DNA from: Plastoroseomonas hellenica
GTDB lineage: Bacteria; Pseudomonadota; Alphaproteobacteria; Acetobacterales; Acetobacteraceae
Direction of reading: 5' to 3'
Assembly: GCF_018129085.1 (NCBI RefSeq)
Contig: NZ_JAAGBB010000015.1
Location: 62,001 to 126,000 of the forward strand
DNA: 64,000 nt
The first letter of the stretch is position 1. Each line of letters opens with the position of its first letter. Below, one piece after another: positions 16,996 through 25,025 of the stretch. The notes beneath the pieces are model-generated. The model was not told where the DNA came from, made no database searches, and was given only the letters and a program-made list of their open reading frames with translations. Both the position numbers and the translations under genes were made by a program.

Positions 16996-18828
16996 TCACG
17001 ACCGCGTCTCCACCGCAGCCCTCCGTGCGAAGAAGGCATCGATCTGGTCGGCCGGCATCGGCCTGCCGATGTGATAGCCCTGGATCTCCTCGCAGCCTTG
17101 CTCGCGCAGCAGCGCCTCCTCAAGGGCGTCCTCCACGCCTTCGGCATTGGAGCGGATGCCGAGCGAATGGCAGAGCGCGACCACCGCGCTGACGATCGCC
17201 GCCGCATCGCCGCCCTTCGCCAGCTCATGCACGAAGGACCTGTCGATCTTGATCTTGTCGAAGCGGAACTTCAGGAGATAGCCGAGGCTCGAATAGCCGG
17301 TGCCGAAATCGTCCATCGCCAGCGAGACGCCGAGCGTCCGCAGCCTGCCGAGGGTGACGAGCGTCTCATCCGTGTCGGTCAACAGGATGCCTTCGGTCAC
17401 CTCCAGCTCCAGGCGCCCCGGCTCGAGCCCGGACGCCAGCAAGGCCTGCTGCACGCGTTCCACGAAAGCCGCCTCACGGAACTGGACGGGAGAGACATTC
17501 ACCGCGACCCGCAATCCCGGCGGCCACGTCGCAGCCTGCCGGCAGGCTTCGCGCAGCACCCAGTCCCCGATCGGGATGATGAGCCCGGTCTCCTCGGTAA
17601 GCGGGATGAACGCCTCCGGCAGGATGATGCCGCGCACCGCGTGGTGCCACCGTATCAGCGCCTCCGCACCGACGACACAGTCCCCGGCCAGGGAGAATTG
17701 CGGCTGGTACTGCAGCGTGAACGCCCCCGTCCTGAGCGCCGCGCGCAGGTCGGCCTGCATCGCCTTCCTCTCGCGGAGCCGCGCGTGCATCGCCGCCTCG
17801 AAGAAGCGGTAGGTGCCGCGGCCCTCGCCCTTGGAGCGGTAGAGCGCGACGTCGGCTTCCTGCTGCAGAGCGTTCACATCGGAAGCGGTGGCGTCGCCCC
17901 CGCGCATCGCGATGCCGACGCTTGCGCCGATGACGGCCTGATGGCCATCGAGGTCGTAGGGGATGGAGAGCTCCTCGATCAGCCGCTGCGCGAGGGCTTC
18001 CGCATCGCCGGGTTGCCGGGTGCCGCTCTGGATGATCGCGAACTCGTCGCCGCCGAGCCGCGCCAGCGTGTCCGTCTCGCGGACCGTCGCGGCGAGGCGC
18101 GCCGCCACGACCTGCAGCAGGCGGTCGCCCGCTGCATGGCCGAGGCTATCGTTGATTTCCTTGAACTGATCGAGGTCGAGATAGAGCACGGCGACGGCGC
18201 CACCCTCGCGCCTTGCGCGCGAGAGCGCCTGGCCCAGCCGGTCGCGGAACAGCAGCCGGTTGGGCAGCCCGGTCAGCGCGTCATGGGTGGCGAGATGCGC
18301 GGCGCGGGACAGGGACCGCTGCAGCAGCCTGAGCGGCAGCAGCCGCAGGCCGACGAAGGCGACGACCGCGAGGAGGAGAGCGAGAGCGCCGACCTGCGCC
18401 GTCTCCAGCAGGGTCTCCCGGAGCGGATGCGTGACCTCGACACGGCCGACCTGCCGCCCGGCATCGAGCACCGGGGCGCTGGCGGTGATCTCCGGACCGG
18501 GCTGCCGCCGCTGCAGGACGAGCTCTGTGACGACGACGCCATCCATGGTCAGGACGCGCCGGCGGCCCTTCTCGGCGCCGATCGACAGCAGGCCCTGCAG
18601 CCGGTGCTCCTGGTATTCCCAGAGACCGGGCGTCCGGCTGGCGAGCGCGGAGACCTCCGCCGCCGCGAGGGTCGCCTCGGCATTCACCGTCGCGAATTCG
18701 CGGTGCCAGGCGCTCCAGAAGTGGACGGCGGGCAGGGTCAGCGCGATCGCGATGGAAATCGCCGCCGCCAGGCCCGTGACGAAGCGAACGAGCCTGGGGC
18801 CCGGCATGCCTGGGCGGTCGCCGGTCAT
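16996..18828 (-). CDS. Membrane GGDEF-EAL c-di-GMP turnover protein
   Basis: 610 aa. An N-terminal membrane segment (about 15-37), a short periplasmic domain, a second membrane segment near 145-165, then GGDEF and EAL domains. The cyclase loop is intact (ARLGGDEFAI, about residue 258) with a canonical I-site RETD just upstream. The phosphodiesterase motifs are also intact: EALIRW near 387, DDFGTGYSSL and a KIDRSFV strand. It could therefore make or destroy c-di-GMP, or use one domain for regulation. Its start overlaps the stop of a PstS-like binding-protein gene by 4 bp, implying that the periplasmic protein controls it. Confidence 0.93.
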   Translation of the reverse strand: MTGDRPGMPGPRLVRFVTGLAAAISIAIALTLPAVHFWSAWHREFATVNAEATLAAAEVSALASRTPGLWEYQEHRLQGLLSIGAEKGRRRVLTMDGVVVTELVLQRRQPGPEITASAPVLDAGRQVGRVEVTHPLRETLLETAQVGALALLLAVVAFVGLRLLPLRLLQRSLSRAAHLATHDALTGLPNRLLFRDRLGQALSRARREGGAVAVLYLDLDQFKEINDSLGHAAGDRLLQVVAARLAATVRETDTLARLGGDEFAIIQSGTRQPGDAEALAQRLIEELSIPYDLDGHQAVIGASVGIAMRGGDATASDVNALQQEADVALYRSKGEGRGTYRFFEAAMHARLRERKAMQADLRAALRTGAFTLQYQPQFSLAGDCVVGAEALIRWHHAVRGIILPEAFIPLTEETGLIIPIGDWVLREACRQAATWPPGLRVAVNVSPVQFREAAFVERVQQALLASGLEPGRLELEVTEGILLTDTDETLVTLGRLRTLGVSLAMDDFGTGYSSLGYLLKFRFDKIKIDRSFVHELAKGGDAAAIVSAVVALCHSLGIRSNAEGVEDALEEALLREQGCEEIQGYHIGRPMPADQIDAFFARRAAVETRS

Positions 18829-19727
18829 CCCCGGGCCTCACCCGTCGGTACATGGCCACAGCCGGCGAGCACGGCGCCGGCGGCCGGACCCGACACGAAG
18901 TCCGCGAAGGCCCGCGCCTCGGCCGGGGTCCGGCTGCTGGTGACGATGTGCAGGCTGCGCACCAGGCGCCAACGCTCCAACTCGGCGAGCGCCGCGTCCG
19001 GGCCGATGCCATCAAGGGCGAAGGGCACCAGCCTGCGCCGCTCCGACAGCATCTGGCCGAGTGCCAGAAGCCCGAAGGAGCCGCGCACGGTTTCGATCGC
19101 GTCGGCATTGTCCTGGTCGCTCGCGGCGGTGATCAGGCCAGGCCGGCGCATCGCAAGGTCGATCGCCCGCGCCATCGCCGGCGAGAGGCCGCCGAGGGCT
19201 GCCCAGTCCGCCTCCGTCGGCGGCCGGCGGATCAGGCGGACCGGCGTTCCATCCGGCCATTCCGTCATCTCGCCGGCATAGATCTGCGCCACATCGTCGC
19301 AGGACAGGTCGCGGCGGCCGATATCGGAACCGGTTGCGAAGACGAGCGGCGTGCGCGCGTATTCCCGTTCCTGCAGCCCCGCTGCGCGTTCGCCCGCCGT
19401 CAGGGTCCGGGCGGTGACGGCCAGGTCGATGACACTCGCCTGCAGGGCGCGGAGGCCACCGCTCGTGCCGAGGCTCGGCAGCACGCTGATCTCGATACCC
19501 GGCGCGATGTCGCGAAAGGCGGTGGCGAGCAGGTGCAGGGCGCCGAGGGCGCTGCCGGTGCCGCCGACGCGGATGGGGGCCGCAGCACGGACCGGGCGCA
19601 GCGCCGCGAAGCCCAGCAGGATCCCCGCCAGGACGGAACGCCTGGCGAGGCGGTGCCGGCTCTGCACGGCCTGGGGCGACGGCAGAGACGAAGCCATTGC
19701 TTTCCAGCCTTGGGATTCTGCGCGCAT
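18825..19727 (-). CDS. PstS-like periplasmic binding protein coupled to c-di-GMP protein
   Basis: 300 aa from the ATG at 19727 with GGAGG 5 nt upstream. A twin-arginine-like signal is present (LARRSVLAGILLGFAAL), cleaved near VRA. The mature protein starts IRVGGTGSALGALHLL, the oxyanion-binding loop of PstS/PBP-like proteins, and has LPSLGTSGGLRAL and DLAVTAR. It is shorter than transport PstS and no pst transporter genes are near. Because it overlaps the GGDEF-EAL gene by 4 bp, I infer a sensor role: a ligand, perhaps phosphate or another oxyanion, alters c-di-GMP turnover. Confidence 0.85.
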   Translation of the reverse strand: MRAESQGWKAMASSLPSPQAVQSRHRLARRSVLAGILLGFAALRPVRAAAPIRVGGTGSALGALHLLATAFRDIAPGIEISVLPSLGTSGGLRALQASVIDLAVTARTLTAGERAAGLQEREYARTPLVFATGSDIGRRDLSCDDVAQIYAGEMTEWPDGTPVRLIRRPPTEADWAALGGLSPAMARAIDLAMRRPGLITAASDQDNADAIETVRGSFGLLALGQMLSERRRLVPFALDGIGPDAALAELERWRLVRSLHIVTSSRTPAEARAFADFVSGPAAGAVLAGCGHVPTGEARG

Positions 19728-20005
19728 GGGGGCCTCCGGCACCGCGCATCACGCGCGTAGCGCCGCCGCCATAAAGCCGCCGCTGCGTAAAAAACTCCTG
19801 AACCGCCGGGATGCCGCGCCGGCATCGGCCGGGCGTCGCGGTGAACGCCGATGCCGGCGACCACCTGTGCAGCGCAGCATGCGCGACATGCGATTGCGTC
19901 GCAGAGTGAGAACCTTTCACTTAACTACGGGATTCACATCTTAGCAAGGGCGGCTCGCTAAGCCTGACGCATGCATCGCTGAAGCATTCATCGAAGGTGG
20001 GTTCC

Positions 20006-21691
20006 ATGGCTCTCCGTGCTGGCTGGTCGGTCAAGGGTCGTCTCTGGGCAACCTTCGCCGCGCTTCTCCTCACCCTGGCCGCGGTCGGCGGGATCTCGAT
20101 GATGGAGACGCGGCGCATCATCAATCTGGCCGATGACATCGGCACGCATGCGCTGCCCAGCGTGAAGTTCCTGGGGCGCTTCAGCGAAAGCATCGAGGCC
20201 CATCGGCGGCTGCGCCTGACCCTGCTGGCGGCGGATGAGCAGGAGCGGCAGCGCGCCTTGCCGCGTGCGCCCCAGATGCTGGCGCGCGCCGAGGCGCAAT
20301 GGGTCGCCTACCAGCCACTCATTCTCAGCCCGGAAGAGCGTGGGCTTGCGGAGGCGATCGCCGCGGCCTGGGCCGCCTATCGCCGCGCGGACGACGAGTA
20401 TGGCGCGCTCTACGGCGCAGGCCGGGCGGAGCAGGCGGCGCGCTTCTTCGCCGCGACGCTGAATCCCGCCGGCATCGCGTTGCGCAATGCCATCGGCCGG
20501 GCGCAGGACCTTAGCGAGGCGACTGCGGAGCGAGATCTGAGCGAGATCCGCGCCGCGGAGCGGCAATCGGCCTGGCTGCTCGGCGCGGTGACCCTCTTCG
20601 GGCTCGGCCTCGGCTGTGGCGCCGGCTTCTGGCTGAACCGCTCCGTCACCTCCCGCGTGATCGGCATGGCCGGCGTCATGCGCCAGTTGGCCAAGCGCGA
20701 CTATGCCTTCGCCCTGCCCGATGCCACACGGAGCGACGAGATCGGCGACCTCGCGCGCGGCATCGAGGAATGCCGCACCGGGTTGCAGGAGGCGGATCGC
20801 CTCGCCGCCGCCCAGGCTGCCGAGCAGCAGGCCAAGGCCGCCCGCGCCGAGCGCGTCAACACACTGGTACAAGGCTTCGAGGCCGAAACCGCCGGCGTGC
20901 TCCGCGCCGTCGCCGCTGCCGCCACCGAGCTCGACACCACCGCCCAGGAGATGGGCAGCGCCGCCGAGCGCGGGACGGACAAGGCGACCTCCGTCGCCGC
21001 CGCCTCCGAGCAGGCCAGCGGCAATGTCCAGACCGTGGCCGCCGCCACCGAAGAGCTCACCGCCTCGATCGCCGAGGTGGCGCGCCAGGTGCAGACCAGC
21101 GCCGAGGTCGCGCAGCGCGCCAGCGAGCATGCGCGGGCCACCGACGACACCGTCCGGGCGCTGGCCGGCAGTGCGGCGCGCATTGGCGATGTGGTGAAGC
21201 TGATCGGGGAGATCGCCGGCCAGACCAACCTGCTCGCGCTCAACGCGACGATCGAGGCGGCGCGCGCCGGCGACGCCGGCAAGGGCTTCGCGGTCGTGGC
21301 GTCGGAGGTGAAGCAGCTCGCGGCGCAGACCGCCAAGGCGACCACCGAGATCGGCGCCCAGATCGCGCAGATGCAGGCCGACACCAACTTGGCGGTGGCG
21401 GCGATCAGCAGCATCGCCAGCACCATCGGGACCTTGACCACGACCACCATGCAGGTAGCGGCGGTGGCCGAGCAGCAGGCGGCCGCGACGCAGGAGATCG
21501 GCCGCGCGGTCGCCGAGGCGGCGAGCGGCACCCAGGAAGTCTCCCGCCACACGGTCGGGCTGCGCGAGGATGCGGAGAATACCGGTGCCACCGCCGGCCA
21601 ACTCCGCACCGCCTCCGGCGAGCTCGCCCGGCAGGCCGAGACCCTGCGCGGTCGGGTCGACGGCTTCCTCGGTGATATCCGCGCCGCCTGA
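20006..21691 (+). CDS. Methyl-accepting chemotaxis protein
   Basis: 561 aa; ATG at 20006 with AAGGTGG 5 nt upstream, preferred over a GTG nine bases earlier. It has a membrane segment at about 13-35, a periplasmic four-helix-bundle-type sensor to about 185, a second membrane segment ([18 protein letters not shown]), a HAMP domain, and a long signalling coiled coil. The hairpin tip that contacts CheA/CheW is canonical ([19 protein letters not shown]). There is no C-terminal CheR-binding pentapeptide. No che genes are nearby. It faces away from the c-di-GMP operon, suggesting joint control of motility and attachment. Confidence 0.94.
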   Translation: MALRAGWSVKGRLWATFAALLLTLAAVGGISMMETRRIINLADDIGTHALPSVKFLGRFSESIEAHRRLRLTLLAADEQERQRALPRAPQMLARAEAQWVAYQPLILSPEERGLAEAIAAAWAAYRRADDEYGALYGAGRAEQAARFFAATLNPAGIALRNAIGRAQDLSEATAERDLSEIRAAERQSAWLLGAVTLFGLGLGCGAGFWLNRSVTSRVIGMAGVMRQLAKRDYAFALPDATRSDEIGDLARGIEECRTGLQEADRLAAAQAAEQQAKAARAERVNTLVQGFEAETAGVLRAVAAAATELDTTAQEMGSAAERGTDKATSVAAASEQASGNVQTVAAATEELTASIAEVARQVQTSAEVAQRASEHARATDDTVRALAGSAARIGDVVKLIGEIAGQTNLLALNATIEAARAGDAGKGFAVVASEVKQLAAQTAKATTEIGAQIAQMQADTNLAVAAISSIASTIGTLTTTTMQVAAVAEQQAAATQEIGRAVAEAASGTQEVSRHTVGLREDAENTGATAGQLRTASGELARQAETLRGRVDGFLGDIRAA

Positions 21692-21867
21692 CGACGGTCA
21701 CTCGGCCCTTCTGCCTAGCGAGCAGGCGTCCCAGCGCAATCGCGCCGGCGACGAACCGATCCGCTCCGGCGCGGGATGCCGGATCTCTTGATCTGTCGCA
21801 TCGGCAACCGGGGCATGGAGGCCGATGTTGACCGATGACCTTCCACTAACCGCGCAGGAGGAAAGTC

Positions 21868-22245
21868 ATGATCGAGATCTTGCCCGCGCCCGACCATGTC
21901 TTCGCAGCACGCATGGCCGGTACGCTGACCGGCGAGGACTTCGACCGCATGGCCAGTGAGATCGAGGCGAAGCTCAAGCGTCACGACCGCATCGGCGTTT
22001 TCGTGGACGCGACCGGCTTCGATGACATGACCGGCGAGGCGGCCGCCAAGGATCTCAGCTACAGCTTCGGCAAGCTCCGCGACTGGCACCGCTTCCCGCG
22101 CGAGGCGGTGGTCACCGACAAGCAGTGGATGCGCAGCCTGATCACTCTCGTCGACCCGCTCATTCCGCAGGTCGAGGTCCGGTCCTTCACACCGGCGGAA
22201 CGCGGGCAGGCCCTGGCCTGGGCGTCCGACGTGCAGCCCCACTGA
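21868..22245 (+). CDS. SpoIIAA-like (STAS/CRAL-TRIO-like) small protein
   Basis: 125 aa; ATG preceded by CAGGAGGAAAG, a strong ribosome-binding site. The pattern of alternating strands and helices, with IGVFVDATGFDDMTGEAAAKD and a central RFPREAVVTDK, matches the SpoIIAA-like family of soluble cytoplasmic proteins. The family is widespread beside stress or sigma-factor genes but its biochemical role is not established. Here it lies between a chemoreceptor and a sigma-70 gene. A direct anti-anti-sigma action is not supported, because sigma-70 family members lack such partners. Confidence 0.75.
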   Translation: MIEILPAPDHVFAARMAGTLTGEDFDRMASEIEAKLKRHDRIGVFVDATGFDDMTGEAAAKDLSYSFGKLRDWHRFPREAVVTDKQWMRSLITLVDPLIPQVEVRSFTPAERGQALAWASDVQPH

Positions 22246-22554
22246 TCGAGCGGCGCTCCGCGAGGCTTGAAGAGCAAGGATCGTCTTCCCAATTGGCTGG
22301 TGCGGCGGCGCCAGAGATGGCGCACGCAGGCGGGCCGGGGCTTCGGCCCGGGTCGGAGCGCGTCATCGCGGAAAGCTGGTCCGCGCGGCCCGCGCTTCCC
22401 ATATGAGTGCAGTGCGCTGCGACGGCGCGCCTTCCCACAGGCCAGATCCGCCCTTCGTGCTCGTTCGCGGGCCCGCGGCCGTGAGGCCGTGAGGCCGTGG
22501 CAGGCGTCCGGCGCTGACGGCGGCGGCGGCAGGCCGCGCAGGAGTTCATTGAGA
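22246..22554. other. Intergenic, 309 bp, upstream of sigma factor gene
   Basis: Open frames cross it but show no domain. A UUCG-capped GC hairpin lies at 22338-22349 (GGGC-TTCG-GCCC), which might end transcription from the SpoIIAA-like gene, although no T-run follows. Three near-copies of GCCGTGAG occur at about 22478-22499. The sigma-factor promoter is expected here but not identified. Confidence 0.4.
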
Positions 22555-24222
22555 ATGGATGGTTCTTTCAGAGGTGACATGCCGGGCGTGGCGGTGCTCG
22601 AGCGCGTGCCGAGCCGGCGCCCGGCGACGGCGGCCGAGGATATCCTGACCCGCACCCCGGGCGCCGAGCCGCTTGTCCGGGAAGAGGCCGAGGACGCGCA
22701 GGAGGCGCGGCGGGAAGGCGCGGAGCCGGAGCATGCGGCGCCGCCGCCCGTCGCGCCGGGCAGCGGAAACCTGGGCGCGGCCATACTCGGCCGGAGCACG
22801 GATCCCGAGCACCTCTTCCTGCGCGAAGTGTCCCGCACCGCCCTGCTCTCGCGCGAGGAGGAAGTGGTCCTCGCCCAACGCATCGAGGCAGGGCGCGAGG
22901 CCATGCTCCTCGCCATCAGCGAGAGCCCGACCACGCTCGCGATGATCACCGCCTGGCGCGAGGCGATCGCGGAGGGCCGCCTGCCGTTGCGCGAAATCAC
23001 CGAGTTCGAGACGCCTACGGCGGCCTCCGACAGCGAGGAGGAGATGGAGGGCGAGCCGGCGGCCGCCACACCCGGGCAGCAGCCCAGGTCCGAAGCCCTT
23101 GCCGGCTTCGATGCCGTCATCGCGGCGGGCCTGCCATCCGGGGCGGACGACAGGCGCCGCATCGCGGCCCTGATCGGCACGCTGCGGCTGCGGCCCGATC
23201 GCCTGGACGCGCTCGCCGGATGCCTCCGCGATGCCCATCGCCGCCTGACGGCGCTGGATGGGCGCGCGCTCCGCCTCGCGCAGGCGGCGGGCGTGGCGCG
23301 GGAGGACTTCCTGCGCCACTGGACCGGCGCCGCGGAAGCTGCCGAGCGCCTCGTGCGCCGGCTGCCGAAGCCATCGGCGCGGGACCTCGTCGCGATCCGC
23401 GCTGATATCGCCGGGCTGGAGCGCCAGGTCGGGCTCGCGGCGGCCGGGATCCGGCGCATCCACGCCGAGATGATGCGTGGCGAGCGCGAGATGCAGCGCG
23501 CCAAGGAGGCGCTGACGCGGGCCAACCTGCGTCTCGTCGTGCATATCGCGCGGCGCTACCGCAACCGCGGGCTGATGGTGAACGACCTGATCCAGGAGGG
23601 GAATATCGGCCTGATGCGTGCCGTCGAGAAGTTCGACTGGCGCAGGGGCTTCAAATTCGCGACCTATGCGACCTGGTGGGTGCGGCAGTCCATCAGCCGT
23701 GCGATCATTGACCAGGCGCGCACCATCCGCGTCCCCGTGCACATGACGGAGACGGTGACGAAGATCGCGCGCGCCAGCCGGAGCCTGGCGCAACAGACCG
23801 GCCGTGAGCCGACGCCCGAGGAGCTGGCCGCGCGCCTCGGGATGCCGCTCGACAAGGTGCAGGCCGTGCGGCGGCTCGCGCACGAGCCGGTCAGCCTCGA
23901 TACGCCGATCGGCGAGGACGAGGATGCGCGGCTTGGCGACCTGATCGAGGACCGGAACGCCGTGCAGCCCTTCGAGGCGACGGCGAAGGCGGACATGCGG
24001 GCCGCCACGATGCAGGTCCTGTCCGGCCTGTCCCCGCGCGAGGAGCGCATCCTGCGCATGCGCTTCGGCATCGGCACGGATCGCGACCACACGCTGGAAG
24101 AGGTTGGGCGGACCTTCAGCGTGACGCGCGAGCGGATCCGCCAGATCGAGGCCAAGGCGCTGCAGAAGCTGAAGAAGGAAGCGAACCGGCGCGCGCTGCG
24201 CAGCTTTCTCGCCAGCGAGTAG
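22555..24222 (+). CDS. RpoD-like sigma-70 factor lacking region 1.1 (group 2 type)
   Basis: 555 aa from the ATG at 22555; an ATG at 22579 with AGAGGTGAC directly upstream is also possible. Region 1.2 starts at [21 protein letters not shown], followed by an RpoD-type non-conserved region ([14 protein letters not shown]), region 2 ([35 protein letters not shown]), region 3 and region 4 ([33 protein letters not shown]). The N-terminal 70 or so residues are Pro/Glu/Ala-rich and do not resemble region 1.1, which primary RpoD carries. This suggests a second, RpoD-related factor rather than the housekeeping one. Confidence 0.88.
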   Translation: MDGSFRGDMPGVAVLERVPSRRPATAAEDILTRTPGAEPLVREEAEDAQEARREGAEPEHAAPPPVAPGSGNLGAAILGRSTDPEHLFLREVSRTALLSREEEVVLAQRIEAGREAMLLAISESPTTLAMITAWREAIAEGRLPLREITEFETPTAASDSEEEMEGEPAAATPGQQPRSEALAGFDAVIAAGLPSGADDRRRIAALIGTLRLRPDRLDALAGCLRDAHRRLTALDGRALRLAQAAGVAREDFLRHWTGAAEAAERLVRRLPKPSARDLVAIRADIAGLERQVGLAAAGIRRIHAEMMRGEREMQRAKEALTRANLRLVVHIARRYRNRGLMVNDLIQEGNIGLMRAVEKFDWRRGFKFATYATWWVRQSISRAIIDQARTIRVPVHMTETVTKIARASRSLAQQTGREPTPEELAARLGMPLDKVQAVRRLAHEPVSLDTPIGEDEDARLGDLIEDRNAVQPFEATAKADMRAATMQVLSGLSPREERILRMRFGIGTDRDHTLEEVGRTFSVTRERIRQIEAKALQKLKKEANRRALRSFLASE

Positions 24223-24292
24223 AGCGTGATGACCAAAGCCTGAATCACGCGATAGAACAAAGTGCCGGGAGCATGAAGCGCGAGCGCATGTC
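24220..24292 (+). repeat. Dispersed intergenic repeat, copy 3, degenerate
   Basis: It begins within the TAG stop of the sigma-factor gene, as copy 1 does for the CoA-transferase gene. It keeps GAGCGTGATGA and the core CTGAATCACGCGAT followed by GAACAAAGTGC, but lacks about 20 bp of the left part, and its terminal hairpin is eroded. It is an older or truncated copy. Confidence 0.65.
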
Positions 24293-24305
24293 GCGCGCGC
24301 CGGTC

Positions 24306-24998
24306 TCAGTCCTCGCCGGCCAGGTGGCGCAGAAGCCAGCGCGCGGCGAGATCCGCGACGTCGTCCAGCGCGCCAGGCTCCTGGAAGAGATGCGTCGCGC
24401 CGGAGATGATCGCGATCTCCTTCTCGCAGCGAAGCGCCGTCAGCGCGGTGCGGTTGAGCGCGATCACCTCCCGGTCCGCGCCACCCACGATAAGCAATGT
24501 CGGCGCCTCGACACGCGGCAGCGCCGGCCCGGCGAGATCCGGGCGCCCGCCGCGCGAGACGACAGCGCGGACCTGCCTCCGCTCGGCCGCGGCCGCCAGC
24601 GCCGCGCCGGCCCCGGTACTGGCGCCGAAATAGCCAAGGCGCAGCCTGGATGTGTCCTGCAGCCCGGATGTGTCCTGTCGCTCCTGCAGCCAGTCGGTGG
24701 TGCGGACGAGGCGATCGGCGAGGAGGACGATGTTGAAGCGGAACTGCGCCGTGATCTCATCGATCCGCTCCTCCTCCGGCGTCAGCAGATCGACGAGCAG
24801 GGTGGCGAGTCCGGCATCGTTCAGCCGCCTGGCGACATAGCGGTTGCGAGGGCTGTGCCGGCTGCTGCCGCTGCCATGCGCAAACAGCACGAGCCCGCGG
24901 GCATCCGCGGGCAGCGACAGATTGCCTTCGAGCACGGCCGGGCCCAGCGGGACCTTCACGTCATGCTCATTCATGGGCATGGTCGCGACTGGGCTCAT
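24306..24998 (-). CDS. Dienelactone hydrolase / alpha-beta hydrolase family protein
   Basis: 230 aa, ATG at 24998 with GGAGG 6 nt upstream. The fold is visible: LVLFAHGSGSSRHSPRN (oxyanion region), the nucleophile in GYFGASTGAGAAL (Ser), an Asp in VGGADREV, and a late His in SGATHLFQEPG. It has no signal peptide. This type is often found beside or fused to phosphoribosyltransferase domains, as here, where the fusion protein starts upstream on the same strand. An 18-bp unit is partly duplicated near 24648-24677, giving DTSGLQ-DTSRL in the protein. Substrate unknown. Confidence 0.85.
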   Translation of the reverse strand: MSPVATMPMNEHDVKVPLGPAVLEGNLSLPADARGLVLFAHGSGSSRHSPRNRYVARRLNDAGLATLLVDLLTPEEERIDEITAQFRFNIVLLADRLVRTTDWLQERQDTSGLQDTSRLRLGYFGASTGAGAALAAAAERRQVRAVVSRGGRPDLAGPALPRVEAPTLLIVGGADREVIALNRTALTALRCEKEIAIISGATHLFQEPGALDDVADLAARWLLRHLAGED

Positions 24999-25025
24999 CT
25001 TCGCCTCCGCACAGGCTCGCTGTCC

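Noticed and set aside
22338-22349. UUCG-capped hairpin as a rho-independent terminator
   Set aside because: Stem of four clean pairs and no T-run; listed only within the intergenic note.
21868-24222. SpoIIAA-like protein as an anti-anti-sigma factor for the adjacent sigma gene
   Set aside because: Partner switching acts on other sigma/anti-sigma pairs; there is no anti-sigma gene here and the SpoIIAA-like family differs from true STAS regulators.
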